Source of the DNA: Sthenelais limicola
Taxonomy: Eukaryota > Annelida > Polychaeta > Phyllodocida > Sigalionidae
Direction: 5' to 3'
DNA length: 64,000 bases
Assembly (NCBI GenBank): GCA_942159475.1
Contig: OW804095.1
Span: 60,664,773-60,728,772 of the forward strand
Positions 20,131 through 29,259 of this stretch are shown here, in pieces. A program made the translations under genes and the position numbers. The notes under the pieces were generated by a model, which saw only the letters and a program-made list of their open reading frames with translations, ran no database searches and was not told the DNA's origin. Each line of letters begins with the position of its first letter. Within the stretch, counting starts at the first letter, position 1.

Positions 20131-21515
20131 CACGTCATGATACTTCCGGTCTAAACCAAGATGGTGGTCATCGACCCGTTTTACTCGACAATGAATTTGT
20201 GCCTACTACTACAGTTTCAGATGCTTCTGTTTCTCATATAACCCCGGATTCTTCTACTAATGAGTTTGTCTTGTTTGACTCACATTCTGGTGACGTTATT
20301 CAGGATAGTTCTTCATCTACAGCTGTATCGCCCGATCTTGTGTCGCCGGGTTTGGCTCCAGCCTACTATTGTTTACCTCTGCTCTCCCGTGCTTCGTCCA
20401 GACACAAAATTGGTTCGGCCTTTTCACAAATGAATTTGGCCGGATGGCTGCATGAACTGCAGTTTGAGGAGGACAAGGTGCTATCATCATTCCTGTTTGA
20501 TGGTATTAGCAATGGTTTTCACATCGTGGATACCGATGCTAATGTACCTCACTATGCTTGTGACAACTATGCTTCCGCTACGTCTGGCCCAGCCTTTTCA
20601 TTTATATCCGATCTGATTTGTCAAGAGCTAAAGGAAGACAAGTTTGTGTTTACTTCATGGAATACTCCGAGATGTGTACACGCCATCGGCGCAGTTCCTA
20701 AACAGGGAGGAAAATACCGTCCAATCACTGATTGCAGTAGGCCTACTTCCTACTCGATTAACAACTTCATGAATGTTACCGCCCAACCATTCACCTATAA
20801 ACATGTGGATCTTGTCTCTTCCGTTCTTTCACCTGGTGATTATATGTCGTGTGTAGACATTAAGGCGGCTTACAGATCTATCTCAGTACACCCAAATGAT
20901 TGGCAGTTTCAAGGTCTGCGTTGGATTGTAGATGGAGTTCCTCGCACCTTGATGGACACGCGCTTATGCTTCGGGTTAAAGTGCGCTCCCTTTATTTTTA
21001 CTGTTATTAGTGACTTTGTCGTCAGTTGCATGTGCAGGAGAGGCTTTCCAAATATCATTAACTACCTCGACGATTTCTTTTGTTGGGGTGATTCGTTTGC
21101 CTCTTGTCAGGATACACAATCACAACTGGTCTCTCTACTGGGCCAACTAGGCTTCGAAGTTTCTTGGTCCAAGTGTTCTTCACCGTCCAAATCTTGCCGC
21201 TATTTGGGAATCAATTTCAATACTGCTGAAATGTCAATGTCTCTACCTGATGAGAAAGTCGCTCGTCTTCATCATGAATTAGACTTCTTCAAACACCGCT
21301 CTCGTGCTACACTCCATCAACTACAGAGACTGTGTGGGATCTTGTCTCACGCCTCTAAACTCGTCAAAGGCGGTAGAACCTTTTCCAGGAGAATAATGGA
21401 TCTCTTGAAAGTTTCTAAGCCTTGTCGTCGTCGCATTAAATTGGGCCATCAATTCAGATCGGATGTGATGTGGTGGGTTCAATATGCTCAACATTCAACG
21501 GAAAGGCTTGCATGA
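20097..21515 (+). CDS. pol: E3 Pol: reverse transcriptase
   Basis: This open frame overlaps the gag end by 34 bp in the -1 frame and has no required ATG. RT blocks: HAIGAVPKQGGKYRPITDCSRP near 20680, YMSCVDIKAAYRSISVHP near 20842, CFGLKCAPFIF near 20970, and NYLDDFF at 21060-21080 with the Y-x-D-D site. A thumb-like region follows (LGINF...LPDEKV, LQRLCGILSHASKLV). The frame ends at 21515, but RNase H continues in another frame from about 21490. A single indel there is likely, near the WWVQYAQ/FNGKA segment. Confidence 0.8.
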   Translation: MQESGLCRQAITRHDTSGLNQDGGHRPVLLDNEFVPTTTVSDASVSHITPDSSTNEFVLFDSHSGDVIQDSSSSTAVSPDLVSPGLAPAYYCLPLLSRASSRHKIGSAFSQMNLAGWLHELQFEEDKVLSSFLFDGISNGFHIVDTDANVPHYACDNYASATSGPAFSFISDLICQELKEDKFVFTSWNTPRCVHAIGAVPKQGGKYRPITDCSRPTSYSINNFMNVTAQPFTYKHVDLVSSVLSPGDYMSCVDIKAAYRSISVHPNDWQFQGLRWIVDGVPRTLMDTRLCFGLKCAPFIFTVISDFVVSCMCRRGFPNIINYLDDFFCWGDSFASCQDTQSQLVSLLGQLGFEVSWSKCSSPSKSCRYLGINFNTAEMSMSLPDEKVARLHHELDFFKHRSRATLHQLQRLCGILSHASKLVKGGRTFSRRIMDLLKVSKPCRRRIKLGHQFRSDVMWWVQYAQHSTERLA

Positions 21516-22027
21516 TTCGACATCATTATCGCGAGTTCTTCAGCCTTCATTCTGATGCATCGTCGACTGGTTTCGGCCTTACTTGGTCGGGAGACTGGGT
21601 AGCCGGTGGGTTTCTATCTGCCGCTCCCCCTCATCAAGTGCTTTCGGTCGATTCAACTCATCATCACTGGATCAACCTGTGTCCTCCCACGTTCAACATT
21701 AACTATTTAGAGCTCTTACCTATCTGGCTAGCTTGCCATCGGTTTGGGCCAGAGTGGTCAGGCAGTAAAATCACCTGTTTGTCTGACAATACTCAAGTTG
21801 TGGCGATGATTCGTTCTGGTCGCAGCTCAAACCCTTTTTGCATGGACTTACTGCGTGACATGTTCTGGTGCTCGGCCCTCTGCAATTTTCATTTACTGTC
21901 TTCACATATTCCGGGGGTCTGTAATGTTCTTCCCGATGTATTGTCCAGACTTCATTCCTTTCCCCAGTACGCTCTTTCTGAATCTGGCTTATGTTGTTGC
22001 AGATGTGCTACGCCAAGACTTGGATGA
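21470..22027 (+). pseudogene. E3 Pol: RNase H part, out of frame
   Basis: RNase H coding resumes after the indel: FNGKACMIRHHYREFFSLHSDASSTGFG near 21495-21570 holds the first catalytic Asp, NYLELLPIW near 21704 the Glu, TCLSDNTQVVAMI near 21775 the second Asp, and LPDVLSRLHS near 21930 the last. The domain is complete in sequence but separated from RT by the frame change at about 21490. If the indel is real, this copy cannot make a normal RT-RNase H. The YR frame overlaps its 3' end. Confidence 0.75.
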
Positions 22028-22967
22028 AGAAATGAACTCCTATGTCAGAGGGGCGTGGTCGCTGAATACTAATCTGACTTGCAAGTCTCAGTGGAAGAGG
22101 TACTTCTCCTTCTGTAACCTGATTCAGACAATCCCTGTACCAGCTTCTGTCGAGACTGTCGGCCGGTTTCTAACTTACCTGGCTAGAGACTGCAAATATT
22201 CAACGATTGAGAATTACTTATCGTCCGTAGTTGTGTTACATAAATGCTATGGCTATTCTCCTGAGTTTCGGAGTTCCTTCTACCTCAAGATGATTCTACA
22301 AGGAATTAAGAGAGCCCTAGGCACCCTGGTTAAACAGGCCAGACCTATCACCATTACTCAGTTCCGGATGATGTATCTCCACGTCAATGTTTTAGATAAT
22401 CATTGTCGTGCCATGTGGGGAGTAATCTTGCTCTCTTTCAGATCGCTATTGAGAAAGTCCAACATCGTCCCTGATTCGACTAGTTTCATCCCTCCTCATG
22501 TGTTAACTCGTGCTGATCTTTCATTCTCCGAGTGGGGGGTGATTTTGTCAGTTTCTTCCTCCAAGACACGCCAGTTTGGTGGCCGTCCTCTACTGATACC
22601 CATCAAAAGGATTCGATCATCTCCCCTATGTGTGGTGTCTCTCATGGAATGGAATATTCAAGAGTTTCCTTCGTCATCGTCCCCTGTCTTCATGTCCAAC
22701 CACAATGGTCGACCTTGTCCGATTGTCTATTCGGAGGTCTCATTGTACCTGAAGAAGCTTGTCACTGCCATCGGTCTTCCGACTTCTGACTATTCATTTC
22801 ACTCCCTTCGCCGATCAGGGGCCTCCTACTTGCATGAGTTAGGCTTCTCCTTGGCCGATATCAAGATGCTAGGTGACTGGCGTTCTCTCGTAGCCCTGGA
22901 GTACTTATCAATTTCCCCAGATCGCAGGGTTGAATTAGAAGCCGTCGTCGCTTCTAATCTTATTTAA
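21936..22967 (+). CDS. E3 tyrosine recombinase
   Basis: The frame has ATG codons at 21936 and 22032; the second (MNSYVRGAWS) lies close to where homology to the other recombinases begins. An N-terminal helical domain (SQWKRYFSFCNLIQTIPVPAS...) resembles core-binding domains. Catalytic signatures are LLSFRSLLRKSN near 22430 (first Arg), FHSLRRSGAS at 22798-22827 (His and Arg) and LGDWRSLVALEYL near 22870-22908 (terminal Tyr). The frame runs uninterrupted to 22967, 34 bp before B1. All R-H-R-Y positions look present, so this enzyme may still be functional. Confidence 0.85.
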   Translation: MYCPDFIPFPSTLFLNLAYVVADVLRQDLDEEMNSYVRGAWSLNTNLTCKSQWKRYFSFCNLIQTIPVPASVETVGRFLTYLARDCKYSTIENYLSSVVVLHKCYGYSPEFRSSFYLKMILQGIKRALGTLVKQARPITITQFRMMYLHVNVLDNHCRAMWGVILLSFRSLLRKSNIVPDSTSFIPPHVLTRADLSFSEWGVILSVSSSKTRQFGGRPLLIPIKRIRSSPLCVVSLMEWNIQEFPSSSSPVFMSNHNGRPCPIVYSEVSLYLKKLVTAIGLPTSDYSFHSLRRSGASYLHELGFSLADIKMLGDWRSLVALEYLSISPDRRVELEAVVASNLI

Positions 22968-23000
22968 TTATTTTTCTCACTTTATTATACTTGGCTCATT

Positions 23001-23076
23001 GGCAGATTATCACTTCTAAGTTCGAGCCAATAAATAAATACAAACTACCTGCTTGCCTTCTTCCTGATATTGATAT
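23001..23076 (+). repeat. E3 split direct repeat B1
   Basis: A 76-bp unit GGCAGATTATCACTTC...GATATTGATAT with overlapping AATAAA signals ('ccaataaataaata'). It abuts A2 and recurs as B2 at 23265-23340 with two mismatches. Confidence 0.9.
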
Positions 23077-23238
23077 GGTTAATATATACTTGTATATATG
23101 ATTATATTATGATGGACTATATACTGTTGCTGGACACCTGAATGGACTGGTTGCTAGGGCGACTCCCGCCAGTGCAACAGACGCTCACTCTAATGCTGAC
23201 CTACGCAGTGGACAGTTGTGTTCTGCCTGAGATTTTTT
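23077..23238 (+). repeat. E3 split direct repeat A2
   Basis: The second A copy. It is followed by an expanded T-run (about 16 T) not present after A1, then a short spacer before B2. Confidence 0.9.
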
Positions 23239-23264
23239 TTTTTTTTTATTTTTAAACGTCTTTG

Positions 23265-23340
23265 GGCGGATTATCACTTCTACGTTCGAGCCAATAAATA
23301 AATACAAACTACCTGCTTGCCTTCTTCCTGATATTGATAT
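23265..23340 (+). repeat. E3 split direct repeat B2
   Basis: The second B copy, ending GATATTGATAT like B1. It defines the 3' end of E3; the SGNH-like frame resumes directly after it. Confidence 0.9.
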
Positions 23341-23540
23341 ACACATTTTTTAAAAAGAAACCAAGGCATACGCTCACATGCCTACATGATGGGGTGCATC
23401 TAGATGAGCACGTTCTCTCCAGCTGGTCGACTGAAATAGCTGCCATTATTAAGAAGCCCCTGCAGGGTATCCCAAATCGCTCAGAAATGTGCTTGCCCAG
23501 TGGGCACCCAGGACCCAAAAGCTGGTTGCATAGCCATTAA
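23341..23540 (+). pseudogene. SGNH-hydrolase-like protein, 3' part
   Basis: Just after E3, an open frame reads a basic segment and then LHDGVHLDEHVLSSW. D-G-V-H followed by a hydrophobic residue is the D-x-x-H block that ends SGNH/GDSL hydrolases, exactly what the 5' part at 18256-18741 lacks. The frame fits the 5' part if the dinucleotide AC, present at both junctions, is counted once. The tail then runs on without a recognisable motif to a stop at 23540. This strongly suggests one gene split by E3. Confidence 0.7.
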
Positions 23541-24841
23541 CATGGTTGCCCGGGATCTTTTGTTAAAAGATATTTTAAACCAAGGAAACGGATGATGTAT
23601 TTTTAAACAGTTTATATCATTTATTTAAACTTTATACAATTCAAAATCTCCAATTTTCCCCAAATGTTAAGTAAATTCATCAATCTCGCCAACATGTCAC
23701 AATACTTGAACTTCAAGAAGAATAAAAAATATTAAGAATATGACAAAACTGCATTGAAAAATCGAACATATACCATACATGTTTATTACATAAATGAAGG
23801 ATGATTGGTAAACATTGCAGGCACAGACATAACTTGATACGATTTCATGAACTCCAAACCAAACAAAAACTGCATGTTTCTTTGTAGTTGTCTGCATGAA
23901 CCTCTAATTATAGCATAAACATGGTACAAGGTTATTGCTGCACTGAGAAAACAGTGGGAGAAAGCTGGTCGCCCAACGGGCAACCTCATGTGTTTTCTTA
24001 GTTGCCCGGACTGATGTTTTGGTTGTCCCAGGCAGCAAAAACGGCGATTTGGCGAACCCTGCCCTAATCGATTAGAAAACCAGGCACCTGGCTCATTCTA
24101 AAAATAAAATGCTACTTATAGTAACCGTCCTATTTTCACTATGCTCTTGAGACGAGAATTTGTGACACAAATCTCGTGCTCATTGCATAAAACCATATGC
24201 AAGTATACACTGTACCTATACAGCTCGTTCTCTACATATATGATATCTTCATAAAGTCGCTCAGAAACAGTCAAGCTACAATAGGACAATCACACTATCT
24301 GACTGAAGGACGTAAAGGATTTTGAAGATGGCCAACTCGCTCCTTGATCTGTATATAGACAAGCATCGCCAGGAGACACAACAAAACTGTAACTATGAAT
24401 CACTACCTAGCCTATTTAGTCATATGCTTTTCCATTACATGATCTTTGGCATTTAGCGCCTTCTCTCCAGCTCTCTCTTATAGTCGAGTATATATGACAC
24501 CCGGAAATTTGTGACACAAATACCGGCGACTCATAGGTACTATCAATTCTTAGTTATTGATTAACTACTACCAACTATACCCCGTATTTTGATACATTTA
24601 TTAGGAATGTCATTCACTCTTTAAGCTAGTGAAGAGGTATAAGTGTTAATATGGCTGAGAATTTGTTTACACGAATCTCTGCTGTTACCTTAGGCTCTGT
24701 TTTCCTTAAATTTAACTGAGGTTGACATAGGTGTACGTGTGATTTGAAGTATATAAATATAAATATAGGATGACTGTCTGACGGTGCATAGACATAAACC
24801 ATTATAGGAATTATCTGGTTAAAAGGTAAAGATAATTATAC
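23541..24841. other. Gene-less stretch with two related palindromes
   Basis: I see no gene. Two near-palindromes share the 15-bp core ATTTGTGACACAAAT: 24152-24176 (arms ACGAGA/TCTCGT) and 24501-24526 (arms CCGG/CCGG). A weaker relative is near 24657 ('gagaatttgtttacacgaatctc'). The region also has repeated 'gttgcccgg' words at 23546 and 24001. Confidence 0.5.
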
Positions 24842-24847
24842 TGTATT

Positions 24848-25225
24848 AGGTGGCACATGGTTAAGAGCGAATGCAAGAGCCTGGCGATAAAGATAAGCGT
24901 TGCGGACGCTAAGCTAAAAAGGGAGAGGGGAAAGGCCAACAGAGATAGACTCGCGGAGTTAGACGGGAAACATGTTTTACTAGAGGATGAAATAGAAGAG
25001 ATGAAAAAAATCAAAAGTAACATAGAAACAAGTGAACTTTTGAAAGCAGAAGCAGCGTTATTTAGATCCAAAGGAAACTGGGCGAGAGCAGGGGAGAAGC
25101 CCACGAAATATTTTTTAAACATAGAAAAATCGAACGCTAAGAAAAAATCGATTAACAATCTGTTTATTGATGGAAAGCTGAGTAGTGACAAGAAAGAAAT
25201 ACTAGAGGAGGGAATGAATTTTTAT
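24848..25225 (+). pseudogene. L1/Tx1-like ORF2, linker before RT
   Basis: Lys/Glu-rich helical sequence containing LFRSKGNWARAGEKPTKYF, the typical 'A/S-R-x-x-W-x-E/A-G-E-K-x-T-K-Y-F' linker that precedes RT in L1-type LINEs. It ends at an N-F-Y where a 512-bp insertion interrupts it; the sequence expected next (an AKLYK-like block) is found at 25743. No endonuclease is encoded upstream. The homology begins at the probable 5' truncation point. Confidence 0.75.
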
Positions 25226-25737
25226 TTCACCTCTGGAACAGAGTCTCCATAGACTTAGTATAGGCTTGTTATATGCAAGTGAGCGGGAAGAAATATGTTT
25301 CATTCCTCCCTAGGGAAGAAACAGATGACCCAGTTTATCATTCTGAGTTTTCATTGGTCATTGGAAAAGTAGGCCAGCGTTGCGATAGAGACACGCCATG
25401 CCATGACGTTACGTCGTCCGCTAAGCATTGAAAGTGCGGCGGCCGTCGTCAACGTAACGACGGCCGTCATAAACTCAAGCGCTAATGGAACCCTTGCCAT
25501 ATTTCTCTCGCATCAATTTACCGTAATTAAAAGCAATCTAATATATTTAAAATCGTTTGTAAGAGGTCAAATAAATCTCGAACTGACCTTAGTGCATGTC
25601 TGTGGGATCATTCTTCACCTCGTTTTCCGGCGGGGGGAAACCCTCGGTGCTACACTTCGCTCCGCACCTCGGGTTTCCCCCGCCTCCAACTCAGTGAAGA
25701 ATGATCCCACAGACAACACTGCGGTCAGTTCTACCTA
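25226..25737. mobile_element. 512-bp foldback (MITE-like) insertion in the LINE
   Basis: The insertion is flanked by TTTAT at 25221-25225 and 25738-25742, a likely 5-bp target duplication. Removing it re-aligns the LINE frame. It contains a perfect 21-bp inverted repeat (25598-25618 and 25694-25714) enclosing a further imperfect GC-rich stem, so 25598-25714 can fold as one long hairpin. A second perfect 10-bp hairpin is at 25440-25466. No terminal inverted repeat was found and it encodes no protein I recognise. The family is unknown. Confidence 0.65.
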
Positions 25738-25742
25738 TTTAT

Positions 25743-26558
25743 GCAAAGTTGTATAAGAGAGAAGAAGTATGCAAGGAAAGAGGAGACTAATTCCTGGAAG
25801 AGATGGAGGTAAAAATTAAAAATGAACACCATGAAAGACTGAGCAGACCTATCTCTGAACATGAAATCTATATTACACTGAGTCAAATGAAGAACGGAAA
25901 ATCTCCAGGGAACGATGGCCTATCGGTGGAGTTTTATAAAAAAAATTTGAGTGATATTAAGAAAATTTTCTGTAGTATGATCGAAGACGTAAGAAATAAT
26001 AAAAAATTGTTTTGGGATCAGTACCAAGGTGTAGTGTCGGTAATTCCTAAAAAAGATGCAGACGTTCGTTATCTAAAAAATTGGCGTCCAATCACGCTAT
26101 TAAACGTGGACTACAAAGTAATATCTAAGGTAATAGCGGAGAGGATGAAATGTGTAATGGGAGAAATTATAGATGAAGATCAATACGGTTTCATGAATAA
26201 TAGATACATCGGAGTCGCCATTAGAAGAATACATGATGTACTCAGCTTTCAAAAACAGAAAAACAAGGGAGGTAGAATGGTCACAGTAGACTTCCAAAAA
26301 GCATATGACTCCATAAGCTGGGAATTCTTATTTAGAGGCCTGGAGAGGTTCAACTTCCCCAGGTATATAACTGAGTGGGTGGAGATATTATTGAAGGGTT
26401 CGAGGGCATGTTTTACCTTTGATGGCTATATCTCAGAGTTCTTTGACATACAGAGGGGTGTTAAACAGGGTGATCCTATTTCCCCATTTTTGTTTACAAT
26501 AGCGGTCGAATGCATGTCTAACAGTATAAGAAAAGCTGAATCGGTGAGAGAATTATGA
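25743..26558 (+). pseudogene. L1/Tx1-like ORF2, RT N-terminal half
   Basis: RT blocks in order: LSQMKNGKSPGNDGL near 25880, VVSVIPKKDADVRYLKNWRPITLLNVDYK near 26030-26115, YGFMNNRYIG near 26187, VTVDFQKAYDSISW near 26280 (first catalytic Asp), and QRGVKQGDPISPFLF near 26452. These match the L1/Tx1 clade. A TAA at 25788 interrupts the region just before the ATG at 25803. The frame ends at 26558, and the YADD block lies in the next frame, so a small indel is inferred at about 26550. Confidence 0.8.
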
Positions 26559-28279
26559 CTGGTACAATAGAGCATAAAATCATACAATATGCAGATGATA
26601 CCACAATTTTAACAGAGGACAAAGTATCGATGACAAATGCTATGGCCAAAATCAAGCTGTTTGGGGAAGCATCCGGTCTGAAATTGAACATTAACAAAAC
26701 TAAAGGGATAATAATAAAAAGAATTCCAAACATAGGGGATAGGGAAGGTGGGGAAATACAATGGGAAAATTCGATTAAAATTTTAGGAATACACATCTTT
26801 AACCCATATGACAGGAAAGATGAGGCCAAAGTTAATTTTGATACTGCTCTATCTAAAATGAGGAAAGTTTTAGGTATTTGGAGTGGAAGGCACATGTCTT
26901 TGAATGGCAAAGCCACCATAAACAACACATTGCTACTCCCGATTGTACAACATGTCTTATCATGCGTCCAGCTAGATGAGAATGTTAGAAAGGAAATAAA
27001 AGCCATCACTAAAAAAATGATGTGGGGCTCTAGAGGTGTGAAGATTAGCTTCAACTTTTTGAAACAAAATTATGAAGATGGAGGTATCAAAGTAAGATGC
27101 ATTGACGAGATAGCAAGAACAAATAGAATAAAATGGGTTCAGAGGTTGTTGAACGAACCTCGCTCGAAATGGTCTGGTATACTCGAAACCTTTCATCGCG
27201 ATAACATTCACAATTTGTTAATGAATAGAAATATGCCTCAGAGATCGTTGAGTGGTTTTTATACAGAAATGCTGAAAGAATGGAATGAAACATACTATTG
27301 TAAGCAGCCTGAGTCTGGCTTAGAAGTCTTTTTAGAAAGAGTATGGGAAAACCAATGGATCAGAAAAGAGGGGAAGATGCTCAATAACGAAGACTGGAAA
27401 ATAAACAGCATTGAGGTAATTGGGGACTTGTTAAACGCTGACAAAAAGATCATGTCAACTATGCAATTAATAAACAAATATGATATCTGTTGTGATGTAT
27501 CCGATAGGCTTAAGCTGATAGCAGCAATACCTAGGGAGTGGCTCCGCCTGGTAGCGGCTGATGATTTTTCCTTACCAAAAACAAAAGATACAATGTTTAA
27601 AATCAATGAGAAACTCATGAGTATCAAGGAGATAAAAACCAAAGAAATATATGCGGAATTAGTACAACTGTCCGTACCGGAATATGAAAAACTAGATGGA
27701 TGGCATGAAATCCTCAATGACAAAAGGTTCAAAGGTGATAGAAACCAATGGAAGGAGATGTTTGTTATCCCCGGTGAATGCTGTAATATCATCAAATGGC
27801 AGGCCTTCCAGTATAGAGTGTTCCACAGAACAATTGGTTGTAATAGCTATCTCAAACAGGTACATGCTAAACCCTCCTCATACTGTCATTTCTGTGATGA
27901 GATCGATTCTATTGATCACTTCTTTATAGATTGTTCCAACCCCAAACGCCTCTGGGAAAAAATAGAAACATGGGTAGGCAGAACCAAATTACTCCCCGGT
28001 ATCAGTAAAAGAGAGATCAATAAAACTAACATCTTGCTGGGATACAGTGGAAAGAGTAAATTTAAAAATGCATTCAATTGGATATTATTATCAGCCAAAG
28101 TGTACATTCATCGTCAGAGAATCTTTAATGGTAACAAAATAAACTTCACTGCATTTGTTAATGAGATGAAGGTAAACATAAGAGTGATGGAGTACAACAA
28201 TGTAGCAACAGGAAAAAAGAAATCCAGGAATAAGTTGTGGGGAAGAATCCTTAGTGAACTAGAAGGGGATGGGGAGTAA
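26555..28279 (+). pseudogene. L1/Tx1-like ORF2, RT C-terminal half and tail
   Basis: This opens with IIQYADDTTIL (Y-A-D-D at 26588-26599, the RT catalytic site), then GLKLNINKTKG and the KILGI block. A long C-terminal region follows, with WQAFQYRVFHRTIGC near 27797 and a cysteine-histidine motif (CHFCDEIDSIDHFFIDC) near 27885-27935. That C-x2-C...H-x4-C arrangement is standard near the C-terminus of L1/Tx1 ORF2 and is thought to bind nucleic acid. The frame is open for 574 codons. It would be part of one large ORF2 but for the upstream frame change. Confidence 0.85.
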
Positions 28280-28655
28280 AAGTCTCATCGGTACATACCC
28301 TAGTGTATACAAGGAACTCTACATCTATGTTTAATGGTAGTCGAAAGACTCTTTTCTTACTTATGTTGATTGGAGAAGTGGTATAAATCCAATATTGTTA
28401 AGGGTGTGAACGAAAATCAAGAAAATACCAAAAAAACTACAAAACATAAAGGTACAACAAGGAAGTCATTTTAGAATTGTAAGAGCCACGATGGCAGACT
28501 ATGTTGAATAAAAACCTTTAAAAAAAAAAGAAAAAAAAAGTGTATTCAGGTCTTATTGTAATGTTGGGGGCTTTGATGCTTCTGGATGCAACAAATAATA
28601 TTTGCTCTCTCTCCGCTGTGATACTGGGATTGTAAATAGATGATAATTATCCCTA

Positions 28656-29164
28656 TGTGGTGATATTGGGTGTAGGTGGCCGCTGAGGGTTAGTTCGTCC
28701 GAACCTCCCCAGTGGTCACTACTGGTCCGCGGGACTTTTTAGTCTAAATCATATGTTTTGCCTGTCGCCTTTTATATATTTAACAGCAGCCAGCTGTTGG
28801 TCGATAGTAACCACGACCTGGGTTTCTACCATTTAATGTAAGCTGTAGAGGCCATGATAAACCTCTCAGTGTGGATAGTGTTACTTAAACCACTCATTGT
28901 GAATTGTTGACTGTTGATGTATATGTCTGATGGACACCTTTGGATGAGGGTTACCTGGCTGGCCAGGTAATCCGAAGTCCACAGTCCAGTCAGGTCTGAT
29001 GCGAACTGATGCCAGTTCCGAAACCTCACAATAAAACCCAAGTGAACAGGTAGCGCCTGCCTTTGTTCCTTTTGTTCTATGTAACTCTCGATTGATAAGC
29101 TTCGGATACGCCAAGGGAAACGAACCTGCGACACAGATACTCTACAGTAGTCCGATCCACTACA
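28656..29164 (+). repeat. 5' LTR (509 bp)
   Basis: It starts TGTGGTGATATTG and ends CCACTACA (TG...CA). It has a TATA-like TATATATT near 28773 and an AATAAA at 29030-29035, suiting promoter and polyadenylation functions. It is identical by eye to 39768-40276. Confidence 0.95.
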
Positions 29165-29165
29165 A

Positions 29166-29182
29166 TTGGTGCCGTGACCAAA
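29166..29182 (+). promoter_or_regulatory. Candidate primer-binding site
   Basis: TTGGTGCCGTGACCAAA begins one base after the 5' LTR. The TGG is complementary to a tRNA CCA end, as expected for minus-strand priming. I cannot name the tRNA. Confidence 0.65.
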
Positions 29183-29259
29183 CTTGGCTTTCTGTCTTAT
29201 CGATTGAGTGTTGGGCTTATAGTTTTAAACTTTGCTAAAGATTTTGGTAAATCTTTGAG

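Larger units (their letters stand above)
18742..23340 (+). mobile_element. YR retrotransposon E3, inserted in the SGNH-like ORF
   Basis: A 4.6-kb element with A1 - gag - RT/RNase H - YR - B1 - A2 - B2. It is the most compact and most divergent of the four YR elements in the window. The two B copies are 76 bp with two mismatches. The A copies differ by a 2-bp microsatellite step and the T-run, so the insertion is fairly recent. The SGNH-like ORF is split exactly at its ends; apart from a possible shared AC dinucleotide no target duplication is seen, as expected for recombinase-mediated insertion. Confidence 0.85.
24842..28546 (+). mobile_element. 5'-truncated L1/Tx1-like LINE (ORF2)
   Basis: The LINE body runs from about 24848 to an A-rich tail at 28518-28540. 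A possible 6-bp target duplication TGTATT flanks it (24842-24847, 28541-28546). The endonuclease domain and ORF1 are missing, consistent with incomplete reverse transcription. The body keeps the linker, RT and C-terminal domain. It carries a 512-bp foreign insertion, one nonsense codon (TAA 25788-25790) and one frameshift near 26550. Confidence 0.8.

Noticed and set aside
25403..25756. 117-codon frame inside the foldback insertion
   Set aside because: It runs through inverted repeats and has no recognisable motif.
17001..28540. NADAR and SGNH ORFs as ORF1 of the downstream L1/Tx1-like LINE
   Set aside because: The LINE appears 5'-truncated at about 24848 with its own possible target duplication, and no endonuclease lies between, so a single element is not supported.
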